Assembly (NCBI RefSeq): GCF_033118175.1
Contig: NC_083688.1
Location: 1,925,001-1,989,000 of the forward strand
Source: Dama dama
Taxonomy: Eukaryota; Chordata; Mammalia; Artiodactyla; Cervidae
Direction of reading: 5' to 3'
Length of the DNA stretch: 64,000 nt
A program made the translations under genes and the position numbers. The number at the start of each line of letters is the position of its first letter. Positions within the stretch are counted from its first letter, which is position 1. The notes below the pieces were generated by a model. It saw only the letters and a list, made by a program, of their open reading frames with translations, had not been told where the DNA came from and ran no database searches. This document shows, piece by piece, positions 49,030-60,123 of this stretch.

Positions 49030-50955
49030 TTCTACACTCAGAAAGTTCTGGGTGCCCTAAGAAAGGTCCAGACCACACATCATGGTGGGTGCGGAGGGCT
49101 CAAGGGGACTTAGATGTCGTGCCCTGGGGGTAAAACCAGGGAGAGGCTCTTGGAAGAGGCGTGTAACGGGTCTCGAGGGTGGGCCGGGAGGGGACGGCTG
49201 AAGAACGCAGGGGTCAGGGGATGGGCAGCCGTCCAGTGAGACCAACCCCAGGCAGCACCTACAGGACACGGGGGCAGGGGGTGCAAAGGTCAAGGCTGAG
49301 AAGGCCTTACGCTCCACGCTGGGGAATGGGGACTGTATTCTGCAGGCAGGACTGTATTAGACGGGCCACAGATAATACGGTGGGCGGGGAGGGGTGAGCA
49401 CTGGGGAGAACTGTCAGGAGAGTGACTGTGGACGTGCGCCCGCTGATGCTGGCATCAGGCCAAGTCAGCGTCACACACGATCTCATTCTCTCCTCAAAGC
49501 AGTCCTGTTGGGGTTTGCCTATCACTCATGTTTCAGGGACTCAGCTGTGGCCCAGAGGGGTGTGGGACCATACCCAAGGTCACCAGGCCAGGGGAGGTGG
49601 AGCTGGCCTGCAGCCCCAGGATGGGTACTGGTCCTGCCCAGCCCCAGCCCTGCTCCTCTCTGATCCCCAAATTTCCCATCTGAGCACCTGGAATAAAGAT
49701 GCATGGGTAACCACCTCTTCTGGGTTGCTCAGGACTCTCCTGGTTTGAAAATAAAGTCCCTGGAAACTCTTGTCTTAGGCCAAGCAGGCTGATTGGTCAC
49801 CCCAGAGACGACGCAGCAAGGGGACAAAGGGACAGGACGATGGGAGGGGGCTGACAGAGTGATGGATAAAGTCGTTTGACATGTTGAGTCCCATCCCCAG
49901 GGAGCAGGTCTGGTCACTGCTTTGACACAAGGTCAGGCCAGAGGCCAGATCTGGGCTCCCCCACAGAAACTAGGGAGCCCCCAGAACCCACTCAGTCACC
50001 CGGGGCCAAGCCTTGAGAGAGGGGTCCATCTCCAGGAAAAGGTCCTCCTTCCGAGGATCAGATGGCGCAGAAACAGCACAAGGCCCTCGCTTCTGCCTTC
50101 TGCCAGCCTGCTAGGCGGGGCCCTGAAGAGCTTTCTGGAACCTGGATGGCTCCTTAGCAGTGGGCCCTTCCTTATGGGGCATTCACTCAAGGCTTAGATG
50201 CAAGAACTCGCATCCCCGCTGGAATATTTTCCAGCCGCAGGCCTTCCCTTGGTTTCTGGAATCTGTCCAACCGGCTAGAGGGCACAGTCCTGTTCAATGG
50301 TGCCAGCAAGGAGCAAGGAAAAAGCAGCTTCTATTTGTTCCTGTTTCTGTCCCCTAGTCACCTCCTGCCGGCCACCCCATCCCTAGGCACTGTTTGCTTC
50401 TGACCTTTAGATTCAGGGTCAGCTGTGCCCCCAGGGCAGTATGTTGCCTGGGGAGAGGCCTAAGCTAGGGTTGATGGGAAGAAAGTAACAGCTTTCCTAT
50501 TTGGCATCTAAGTGTGGACACACCCAGGGGGCAGGGACGGGGCGGCCCATCCACTCCTTTGGCCAGAGGTTTGGGGTCAGAGAGCACAGAAGACCCCAAA
50601 CTGTAGGTCTGGTGTGGACAGCCACCGATGTACGCTGCGATCTTGAGCGGGGGCTTCCTTTCTTGGGACCTCAGCTTGCTCACCTGTCAAACAGGGCCGG
50701 TAGCATCTCCCAGGATGTTGGCCGCGGGGTCCAAGGGCAAAGGCTGACCGAAAGACCGTGAGAGGGGGTGTCAGACAGGAGGAGAGGAGGGCGAGGTGGA
50801 GGGCTGAGAAAGGTGATGGGGCACCGATGCGGTGTTCGGAGCAGGGGCCCCAGCTGGGTGGAAGAGAAAAATGATGAGACAGGTGAGAGCCTATAGAAAG
50901 GTGGACTCACAGTCAGCTTCTGTGTCCCCGCCGTCCCCTCCAGGCCTCCCCGCTC
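49030..50955. other. intergenic, mostly unrecognised
   Basis: MIR (-) at about 49440-49590 (CATGTTTCAGGGACTCAGC...CCAAGGTCACCAGGCC). No exon, young repeat or tandem array otherwise. Confidence 0.5.
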
Positions 50956-50959
50956 CTCC

Positions 50960-51310
50960 CTGACCCCGTGAATAATCGCAGAGGACACCGATTAAGAGGA
51001 CCCGGCCCTGGGGCTTCTTTGTTTGAAGCCCTCCTGGTGAATTATGCAGGAGGCTGTGGGAGACGCAGCGCTGGGATCGCTTCATTATTGATGAGCGATG
51101 ACGGGTCCTCTGCTGACAGCCTGCCTAAGAGATATGATTAACTTGTAAAAAATTAATCACCGTTCTCGGGGAGGACACAGATTCAAACCCCCGAGGAGCG
51201 TTGTTATCGATGTTCCCTAATTTCAGGGGACTTTGAAAAGGTTTTAGTGAAACTTGGAGGAGACAATTAAATTCAATTTGCATCACACGGGCTGAAATGT
51301 CACCCCCTCC
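50960..51310. promoter_or_regulatory. candidate conserved noncoding element
   Basis: Repeat-free block between old LINE sequences. It contains GAATTATGC, TTCATTATTGATGAGCGATGACG, AAAAATTAATCACC, CAATTAA (51264-51270) and an exact octamer ATTTGCAT (51276-51283). This density of homeodomain/POU words in unique sequence is typical of developmental enhancers, but function is inferred. Confidence 0.4.
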
Positions 51311-51429
51311 TGGGAGGCAGGCACGGGGTGGTCCAGCAGGGAGGGGCTCCAGGTGGACGTGGGGGGCGTGTCTTGGGGACCCCGGCCTGACTCTTTACCC
51401 CCAGGAGGCCCCTTCCACTCCGTCCCCTC

Positions 51430-51780
51430 TCCGGGTGATCTCATGCTCACCTACGGCATCAGTTACTACCTAGCCTCCGATGACTCACAATTTTACGGCT
51501 CCAGCCTGGACCTCTCCCCAGACCTCCCCATTCGTGCACTCAGCGGCTGTCTCACCACCTTCTCTGGGATAGCTCAAGGGCACCTCCAACTCCAGGTGAC
51601 CTCCCATCCACCCCCATCCTCCCCACCTCCCCTCCTCCTGGTTCTCCTTAATGAAGGGTACCACCCTCAACCAAATCCATCACCAGCACCTCTTGCTTCA
51701 AGTCCTGAACATTTCCGGAATCACTCAGTTTCCTGTGTCCCTCACCCGCCGCCCTAGCCCGTATGCCTTCCTCTCTCACC
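51430..51780 (+). mobile_element. L2 reverse-transcriptase remnant
   Basis: The frame at 51440-51600 reads LMLTYGISYYLASDDSQFY...SSLDLSPDLPIRALSGCL. This parallels the L2/CR1 RT region around YADDTQ and SSPDLSPELQTR, here decayed to ASDDSQ. Confidence 0.65.
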
Positions 51781-52229
51781 TGGGTGGTGTCAGTAGCCTC
51801 TTCCCACGTATCAGACCCTTCTGGCCTCTCACCTCCTCCTCGTGGCCTGTGATCTCACTGAGGCTGGGGCAGACACGCCCTGTGGGGGCTGATTCCCTGC
51901 CCTCTGGCATGGCCTGGTCTCCGCGTGCACCAAGACTGTCCACCCCGGGGAGGGGGGCTCATCTGATGCTGCTGGGGACCGGGGGGAGAAGGTACTGGGC
52001 TCATGCCCAGCTCAGAAGTGTGGGAATATCAGCACCCCGGAAGGATGATGCCCCGGCCTCCCATTGGAGATGGTTGGGCTATTCTGGGAGCCCGGGGGCC
52101 GGCAGCAGAGTCCCAGCAGAGCCTGTGTCAGTCGTGGTTCATCCACCGGTCCGGTCCCATCCGCAGAGCTGGTCCCCGCAGAATCCCAGCCCCTAGTCCA
52201 CGTCTCAGTGCTGCCTGCGAGGGGTCCTG

Positions 52230-52670
52230 GACTAAGACACCCTGCTTCTGCTCTGGTCCCCTCCCTCCCGTTCTCCCCACCACGTTCATGATCTCCACAA
52301 ACACATCCTCCCCCTTAAAGCCTCCAAGATTTCCCGGTACTCTCAGGACAAAAGGAGACCCTCACACACGACCCCTCAAGAGTCCGAACCAGCTGAGCTC
52401 CCCCACCCCATGCCTGTTCATGTGCCCGCCCTCAGCCTGCATGTTCCCCGTGGCCGTGGCTGTCCCGCCGCAGAGCCTCCGCCCAGGCTGTGCCCGCCGC
52501 CTGGGGTCAGCGGCCCCTGCAGCTCACATTCCCCCTCCAGCCCTCGCCCAGCGGCGGTGTCTGCCAGGAGTCCCCTTGACCCCCTTGATGAGGTCAGACC
52601 TCTTCTCATCAGTTCTGGTGGCCCAGGACCCCTCTCCACTTATTGCTAATCAGCGCTGCAATTTCACAGA
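52230..52670 (+). mobile_element. L2-like 3' remnant
   Basis: CATGCCTGTTCATGTGCCC...CAGGAGTCCCCTTGACCCCCTTGATGAGGTCAGACC. Loosely L2-like and eroded. Confidence 0.4.
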
Positions 52671-53149
52671 CTTCACTTTATCCCTGAGGGATGATTTGAT
52701 TAAGGTCTGCCTCCCCCATTAGGAGGGGGCGTCCTGAAGACACGCTGTGCCTGGCAACTCCGGGGCCCCGCGCAGTGACAGGTTAGGCGGGAAAGGCAGA
52801 GGGAGGGAGGGCATCTACCAGGAGCTGGTTACAAAGCTTCCTCTACGTCAAACGCTCTACCAAGTCCCAGTGCAAAGAGAAATCAAAGCTGCCTAGCGAG
52901 GCCTCCCTGAAGCCCCAACTTCCCCCCAAGATTATTCCCTTCACCCCCCATACACCCCTGGGCTCCAGCCAACCCCAGCTGTTTGCACACCTGCACTTGG
53001 CTTTCTTTAGGGAGGGCCCGTTGGAATGTAAGCTCTGAGGGCCACAGTGGCTCCCGCACACAGCAAGTTTGCAGGAAGTTTGCTGACGGAATGAAGGGCC
53101 TTCCATGTACCCCTCCCTGCTCTGCCTGTCTTGCTCCTGAAAGACTGTC

Positions 53150-53305
53150 TCCTGTGTGTCAGGTGCTTTGTGGGCCTGTTCTGGGCACTCCCCACAGACG
53201 GCCCCATTGTACAGATGAGGGAAACTGGGGCTCAGACGTAAGCCATTTGCCCAGGTCACAGAGCCTTCGAGGAGCTAATGTGGATATCAACCCAGGCCTT
53301 TCACA
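53150..53305 (-). mobile_element. MIR
   Basis: CCCCATTGTACAGATGAGGGAAACTGGGGCTCAGACG...CAGGTCACAGAGCCTTCGAGGAGC. Confidence 0.82.
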
Positions 53306-53489
53306 CCGGGCCCATGGCTCAGGGTCCCTCTCTCCCCTCACCTCCAGTGTCCACATTGTCCCTTTTCCTGAAGGTCCAGTTCAAAGGCCTCCTCTTCCTG
53401 GAAGCTTTCTGTGATCACCCTGTCCCTGGCCCTGAGCAGTGCTTCCCACTCTGAAAGGCCACCAGAGCCTGTGTTAGTTGGTTTTGATT

Positions 53490-53570
53490 TCGATTTTCTT
53501 TTAAGAGCTTTACTGAGGTATAATTTACATGCCATCAGATTCACCCATTTTAAGTGAATGACTTAACGAT
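53490..53570 (-). mobile_element. L1M-type fragment
   Basis: TAAGAGCTTTACTGAGGTATAATTTACATGCCATC...TTCACCCATTTTAAG is a common old L1 3' phrase. Confidence 0.6.
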
Positions 53571-53864
53571 CAAGCCTGTTTTCATCTCCGGACCTGACGT
53601 GTATTGATTTCTGGCTGTGGTCATTATTCACACACAACCCCCAGCTCCCTGCTGAGGGTGGAACCAGGGCACCTACATCTCTGATGTCCCCTCTAGCAGG
53701 GCCTGCACCCTGAAGGCTCTCAGCAAGGTGAGCGAGCCCACCCGTCTGCAGGACGGGAACTTGAAAGGAGGACAGCGGCTGACGTTTCACAACGGCTGCT
53801 GGAGACCTGAGCTAAATATCCCACGTGTGAGAGCCAGACAAGCGCACAGGTCTCCACGGGATGG

Positions 53865-54235
53865 GGCTCACTGCCCCCGTCTCACAGATAGGGAAAGGGA
53901 AGCCCAGCAAAGGTAGATAACGTGCAAGGGGGGCTCCCTGGTGATCCAGCGCGGGGGGCCCGGGTTCAGTACCTCTTCAGGGAACTAGACCCCAGTGCAG
54001 GGAGTCTGGGTCAGATCCTCGGTTAGGAGACTAGATCCCACAAGCCACCACTAAGAGTTCACACACCGCGACTGAGAAATCTGGCAAGCTGCGAGGAAGA
54101 TCGAAGCTCCCACGAGCCGCAGCCAAATAAACACGTAAATAAATTTTTAAAATCACATAGCAAGTAGCAGCGCTGGGATTCCAGCCCAGGGGTCTGCCTC
54201 CAGAGCCTGGCTTTAGCCACAGGACTCTGATACTA
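53865..54235 (-). mobile_element. MIR split by a CHR SINE
   Basis: CCGTCTCACAGATAGGGAAAGGG...GATAACGTGC, insertion, then AATCACATAGCAAGTAGCAGCGCTGGGATTCCAGCCC. The two halves are one MIR. Confidence 0.82.
53930..54152 (+). mobile_element. CHR-type tRNA-derived SINE
   Basis: GGGGCTCCCTGGTGATCCAG, CAGGGAACTAGACCCCAG, AAGATCGAAGCTCCCACGAGCCGCAG and tail AAATAAACACGTAAATAAATTTT. Confidence 0.85.
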
Positions 54236-55370
54236 GGATGGCCAGGCAGCTGTCCTGCCTGCTCAGGGCACAGGACATTCTATTTCAAAACCAGGACAGT
54301 GCCAGGCAAACTGGGCCACGTGGGCCACCCTCCACCACGTTTATGCTTCTCACTGTAGTTGAGTCTGCTCTGAGCTCGTAAGGGGCTCTTTGGATGGCTG
54401 GGGGCCCGCTGCTCACTGGCCTCTGGGGCAGCGGTCCAGGGCTCCTGGGAGATCACTCATGGCTCTCCCGGACCCCGCTGGCCAGGTAAGGATCCCTGGG
54501 GGTGCCGGGTGTCAGGTTCCTGGGGTGGAGCTGGGAAAGCCAGACTTGGAGCTGGGGCCCCATCCTGCTGTCAGGGGCTTCCAGGGGCCTGGGGTTCAGG
54601 ATAAAGGAGAGAGGAGGAGCAGCTTGGGGGCTTGAGAAGAGGCTATTCTCTGACGGTTCTCAGTGCGCTGAGTGGCCTGTGCCACAAGACGCCTCACCTT
54701 GCCCATCTGTTCAATGGGTAGAGCCCTGCTACGCAACCTCATCTAAGGGCTTGACAGTTGGCTAAGTGGGTTCATGTTCATCGTCCGATGGGCCCACAAC
54801 AGCTGGAAGACCAGGAATGACGATCCCATTTGATCGCTAACAAGACGAAGGCTCAGAGAGGCAAAGTCACTTGCCTGAGGTCACATAGCTTAAGAAGGAG
54901 CAGGCCTGGGTTCACACCAAAGCCATCACGCTCCAAATCGTCACCCACTTGCTCTATGACGAGGGGGAGGTGAGCAGCAGAGGTCTGCGCCAGGCCTCCA
55001 GTCCAGGCTGGGGCAAGAGCGGGCATCCTGTGGAGGAATAAGGTTCACTTCAGATTTAAGATGAAGGAATTACTTTGAGGTCAGCCATATGGCTGCACGA
55101 ATCAGGTGAGGTCCCAAGGAAAGAGGGAACCTACCTGGTCACGTAGCTAAGCAGCAGCTGACAGTCAAGTTCTCAAATGAAATCAACCTAGGATTACAGG
55201 AAAAGAGGGCCCGGCTTCCTGGGGGCTCCTGTCTCCTGGGTTTCCAGTCTGGGCTCAGCCTCATCACACCTTCATCTGGATCCTAGTCCCCCTCCTTTTT
55301 CCCCAAGCCACCACCCACCAGAAAGTTCCGTTCCTTCCCTGAACCCACGCAGTTGCCACTTCATGACAGT
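54235..55370. other. intergenic, with one MIR
   Basis: MIR (-) at about 54790-54940 (CCCATTTGATCGCTAACAAGACGAAGGCTCAGAGAGG...GGTCACATAGCTTAAG). The rest is unrecognised. Confidence 0.5.
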
Positions 55371-55374
55371 TGCA

Positions 55375-55530
55375 GATACAGCTAATATGTATAGAGCATT
55401 TACTGTGTACCTAGCACTGGGCTATGAACGTCTGTATATCTATTTTTATAGTTCTCACAACAGCCCCAGGGTAGGTACTGATCTATATGCACCCCCGGCA
55501 CACGGGTGAGCCTGAGGCTTAGGGAGCCGA
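55375..55530 (-). mobile_element. MIR
   Basis: AGAGCATTTACTGTGTACCTAGCACTGGGC...TTCTCACAACAGCCCCAGGGTAGGTAC. Confidence 0.85.
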
Positions 55531-55534
55531 TCAT

Positions 55535-56320
55535 TGGTCGGCACTCTCTCTCTCACTGCCAAGTCTCTTTCCCCATCCTTAGGACAAGAGGAGCCGATAC
55601 AGCTGGTCCAAGGTGGGAACCAGGAATGCACATTTTTAGCAAGCACCCCAGACAAGCTCTGTGCTCTCCCATTCACAGCTGGGGGAAGCCCAGCCTCAGG
55701 GGAGGTGAGAACCCATCCAGGGTTACCCAGCTCCGAAGCTGTAGAGCTGAGACTTAGATGCAAAGCCCAGGCTCCCTTGTAACTGAATAGCAGGATACGT
55801 GGTCCCTACTGCCCGACACAGAGACCTGGGTTGTCAGGCTGGGAGGCTCAGGGTGGGAATGGGTGCCATCCAGACCCCAGCGCAGGCTCAGTCCAGGGTC
55901 CCTGCACTCTGGCCTCCCAGAGGCTAGGGAGTCCACAACAAACGACTGAGGTCCACCGCCACCCACAGCCCCCAGAAGACAAAGATGCACTTACTGGGAC
56001 TGGAGCGGCACCATTCACCTGCTTGAGGAGTTGCTACTACTGGCTGAGTTTTAATGATGCTAAATCAGCAGCTAAGATGCTGCCGATCTGAGCGCGTGCC
56101 TGGAATTGACTGCATTAGCCTGTAACAGTTCCCAGAGCGTCTTTGCCTCAGGGCTGGGGAAGAGAGAGTCAAGGGAGGATGGCAGAAAAGATACCAAGGG
56201 TGGGTACAAATGGGAGCATCTGAAAGGAATCATTGGCTGCTAAGACTTTCAGGCTAAAGGAAACCATGACAGATTCCCCGCTGAGCACTTCACCTTGAGC
56301 CCACCTCGTCCTCCATGTGG
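55535..56320. other. intergenic, mostly unrecognised
   Basis: A MIR-like remnant (-) at about 55670-55780. 56000-56130 contains a short unique AT-balanced stretch. No gene. Confidence 0.45.
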
Positions 56321-56324
56321 GCTA

Positions 56325-56915
56325 GGCGTATCTAACAATTACAGCAAGGATAATTATCACCATGGCTGGCATTTTCAGAGCACTTAATAGACTTGTTGTT
56401 CAGTCTCTAAGTTGTGTCTGACTCTTTGAGACCCCATGGACTGCAGCACGCCAGGCTTCTCTGTCCTTCACCATCTCCCAGAGTTTGCTCAAATCCATGT
56501 CCACTGAGTTGGTGATGCTGTCTAACCATCTCATCCTCTGCCACCCTCTTCTCCTTTTGCCTTCAGTCTTTCCTAGCATCAGGGTCTTTTCCAATGAGTC
56601 AGCTCTTCTCATCAGGTGGCCAAAGTATTGGAGTTTCACCTTCAGTATCAGTCCTTCCAATGAATATTCAGGACTGATTTCCTTTAGGATGGACTGGTTG
56701 GATCTCCTTGCAGTCCAAGGGGCTCTCAAGAGTCTTCTCCAACCCCACAGTTCAGAAGTATCAATTCTTCAGCATTCAGCCTTCTTTATGGCCCAACTCT
56801 CACATCCATATATGACTACTGGAAAAACCATAGATGCCAGGCCCTAAGTGCTTTTCAGGTATTAACTAATTAATTTAATCCTCACAACAGCTCTACTTGA
56901 TAAGGACTTGTGGTT
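56325..56915 (-). mobile_element. MIR split by BovB
   Basis: GGCATTTTCAGAGCACTTAATAG, insertion, then ATGCCAGGCCCTAAGTGCTTTTCAGG...TTTAATCCTCACAACAGCTC. Confidence 0.82.
56394..56830 (-). mobile_element. BovB LINE 3' portion
   Basis: GTTCAGTCTCTAAGTTGTGTCTGACTC...GGACTGGTTGGATCTCC...CACATCCATATATGACTACTGGAAAAACC. Confidence 0.95.
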
Positions 56916-56919
56916 GTTG

Positions 56920-57385
56920 TAATATACAATCACAAATTCCTTGCCATTCAGCCTGTCAAGAGGCATGATCTGTGTTCCCTGCCCCCTTGACTCTGGGTGG
57001 GCCTGGTACTACTTCAACTAATAGAACGTAATAGAAAGTTAGGCCTTGTGACTTTAAGAGCTAGATCAGCAGAGGCAAAGCAGCTTCTGCCTTGTTGGCA
57101 GAAATGCTCGCCTTGGAACCCCGAGTATCCACACGGGGAGTCCAACTACTCTGAGGCAGCCATGCTATGAGGGAGCTCAAGCTACAGGCACAGGCCACGT
57201 GGTCAGCAGTCCCAGAGGAGTCCAGCCCCCAGCCAATCATCCAAGAGCACAGAGACAAGCCACTTCCTCTCTGCCTGTCTTAATTCCTGACCTCAGACAC
57301 CACAGACATAATAAAATGGTGGGCACTCCATGCTATGGAATTTTGGGGTGGTTTGTTACATGGCAGTAGACAGTCAAAACAGGAT
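56920..57385 (+). mobile_element. old interspersed repeat, family unassigned
   Basis: CCCCTTGACTCTGGGTGGGCC, CACAGGCCACGTGGTCAGC and TTTTGGGGTGGTTTGTTACATGGCAGTAGAC match the general form of a well-known mammal-wide repeat. Confidence 0.55.
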
Positions 57386-58147
57386 TACCATCATCTCTGT
57401 TTTCTAGTTGAGGAAGCAGATGTACCACAGGTAAATGAGAAATTAAGATTCAGCCCATAGCAATCTGGTCCCAGTGTCCATGTGCTTAAAAGCTCTCAAT
57501 AAATGGTAGCTGTTATAATTACTGTGGTCATTATTCCTATTACTCATCCGGCCTAATTTCTAAGCCACATTGACTCCCAAAACTCACTTTAGCAGACAGA
57601 GATAATTAAAAGTAATTGCATTCTTTATGGAAGTCTTTCAAAGTATATTTCAGGTGATCCCCAAATTCAGTTCCCAACCTTGTTAAGAAGCCTTTTGGTT
57701 TCCCATCCAAGCTCCCTCCTGGCCCACTTGGCTTGAGTGTGCTCCTCAAATCTCTTCCCCCATGCGGACCCAACTCCTCCACTCCACCCCTCCACATCGT
57801 ATTTCACAGCAAGAGAAGAGCTCTTCCTCTTTAGGAAAGGGGCACAGGCCGGCAGGTGTGGGGTTCTCCCCTGAGAGCAGGGCACGTGTGCACTGTCTGG
57901 TCATGTTTCTGCCTCCCACGAGGGTCATTTTTGTCCTGCCCCACGGCAGAAAGCCCCCAGCCCTTTCTGATCATTTCAAAAGGTTTCATAATATCACAGT
58001 TTCCCCAGAACTTCCTGGTGGGTTGAAGAAGCCCCAATATTCCAAAAGGCAGTAGCTTTGCCAAGAGCCTACCTCTCTACCTAGATGTTCCCCCATAGGC
58101 ACATTTAGTTCAAGGTCCAACAATGACGCTCCTTCCACCTCCCTCCA

Positions 58148-58300
58148 GCGAGCCCTGGGTTCAAATCCCTGCCCAATGCTGTCTGGCTATGTCATCATGG
58201 GCCTTAGTTTTCTTACCTGTAAAATAGGGATAATAATAGTACCTACCACCTACCTTCCACGTGCCCAATGCTCAGTAGATGACACCTGTAAAATGGCATG
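58148..58300 (+). mobile_element. MIR
   Basis: CCTGGGTTCAAATCCCTGCCC...TTACCTGTAAAATAGGGATAATAATAGTACCTACC. Confidence 0.9.
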
Positions 58301-58385
58301 TGATTGACCCATAAGTAAATGCTCATAAAGTCTAGGTCATTAAACGAAGTTAACAAGGATTTCTTATTTTTCAGCTCCCAGAGTT

Positions 58386-58407
58386 GGGGCGGGGGTGGGG
58401 GGTGGGG
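58386..58407 (+). other. G-quadruplex motif with single-base loops
   Basis: Four G-runs (4, 5, 6 and 4 G) separated by C, T and T. Confidence 0.85.
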
Positions 58408-58499
58408 AATTAGCATTGTCTAGCTCTGGCAAGATCTTGGGGAAAGCGGTGTCCTCTCTGTTTGTAGATTCGTAAGTCGGCACCAACCTTCTGGAGGAC

Positions 58500-58650
58500 A
58501 GATCTGACGAGGTCTGTCCGAATGCTGTGTTCACTTTGTTTCCTGTCTGTTATCTGCTGCTGCCTCGGCCGGACTCCAGCGCCTGGGGTACCGCATGGCA
58601 TGTCACAGTGCTCAGACTGTCGTGAATAAGTGAACGAATGAAGAGGCAAA
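58500..58650 (+). mobile_element. L2 3' end (tentative)
   Basis: CATGGCATGTCACAGTGCTCAG...CGTGAATAAGTGAACGAATGAAG resembles the L2 terminus. Confidence 0.45.
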
Positions 58651-58699
58651 AATAACCCAGGGTTCCTTTGTCTAAAGTTTTAAACTGACGTAGAGATGA

Positions 58700-58905
58700 T
58701 TACTATGTTGTGTGAGTTTTACATGATAGCAACGATTCAGTTATACTTTTCCAGATTCTTCCCCATTATCGGCAATTACAGGATATTGAATGCAGTTCCC
58801 TGTGCTACACACTTGGTCCTTGTTGTTTATCTATTTTATATAGAATAGTGTGTATCTGTTCATCCCAAATTCCTAATTTATTCCTCTTCTCTTCCCCTAA
58901 TACAC
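58700..58905 (-). mobile_element. artiodactyl L1 3' fragment
   Basis: CGATTCAGTTATACTTTTCCAG, GCAGTTCCCTGTGCTACACAC, GTCCTTGTTGTTTATCTATTTTATATAG, the reverse complement of the L1 3' UTR. Confidence 0.88.
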
Positions 58906-58909
58906 GACT

Positions 58910-60120
58910 TCTACTAAGAATCAACGCCACACGTGTTAGCAAATTTGATTGTGCAAAATATTTAATGAGTATTGTTTATAGTGGTAAAAAAAAAAAAAAA
59001 AGAAACAGCATCGCATGTACTGATCAAAGAAGGTGAAATAAATGACAATGTCGCCAAGAGGCACTGCCGTCTAAAAGGGTAACGCAGGCTGCATCCACTG
59101 ATTCTGAACAAGAGAAGCAAACAGCAACACAGCAAGTTTGACTTGATTTAATTTGTGGAAAACTGTTGGGGGGGACAAAGGAGAAAGTCTAAAATGGTGG
59201 TCACCTTTTCTGGGAAGTGTGAGTCCAGGGGTTGCTTTTCCCTCTGAATTGTTTGGATTTCTAGAGGGAAGACGGCAAAACCCACTGGTCACCAACACTG
59301 TGGATGACTGAGGGAGACCATTCATTATTGCTACAGTAACAATATAAAGATTATATATTGTATATAATGCAAGGATGACAACAATCACATTAGTTACCAT
59401 GCATTAAGTGCCTGCTCTGTGCCTGATTAAAGGTGTTACATTTATATCACCAGACCCCATCAGGTGGTATAACCAGGAATACCAATTTGGTTGATAGGTA
59501 TTTGCATGATCAATAATAACAACCACCAAAACATACGTGTGTCTACTATAGGTTTTATAGCCCATATGTACATAAAATACCTTGTACATTTAATGTATGT
59601 GATCATTACAACGACCTATTAGATTGGCGGCTATCACTATCCCCAATTTACAGATGAGGAAACTGAGGCACAGAGCGGTGTAGTAGCTTGCTCAAGGCCA
59701 TCATGCTGATCACTGGCAAAGATAAAAATTGAGCCCAGGTGTTCTGGAGATCCATGACTCCAGAGCTGGCCTGAATCTCCGGTTTAGGAAGCATACGCTG
59801 AGAGCCAGGGTCACACCATGAGTGGGGGAAAGGCCACAGCTGGTCAGACCAGCAGGCTTGGGGCCTCTTGGTGTCTCTGCTTCCCTGGCAGCCTTTGCGG
59901 CTTCTGCTCCCTCTCCCCGGGCAGCGCTCAGCCTAATTAATGCCTGGGAACTGCTAAGTGCCTTGTTTGACAGGTGTTTCTAGATCACAAACATTTTTGC
60001 CTCTTTCTTGCTCAAACTCTCCAAGGAGCAAGCACTTCCCAGGCAAGAAACTATCTTAACTCTATTTTATTACTGTAATTATAAAATATATTTGTGTTAA
60101 CTATATTTTATTACTTTCTG
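58910..60120. other. intergenic AT-rich sequence with MIR remnants
   Basis: Poly(A) at 58985-59001. MIR (-) remnants at about 59385-59480 and 59600-59745 (ATCCCCAATTTACAGATGAGGAAACTGAGGC). The rest is unrecognised, with a unique stretch 59930-60110. Confidence 0.55.
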
Positions 60121-60123
60121 TAG

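Noticed and set aside
52700..52735. hairpin from CCTCCCCC and GGAGGGGG
   Set aside because: The two words are complements in the same direction, not inverted complements, so they do not form a proper stem.
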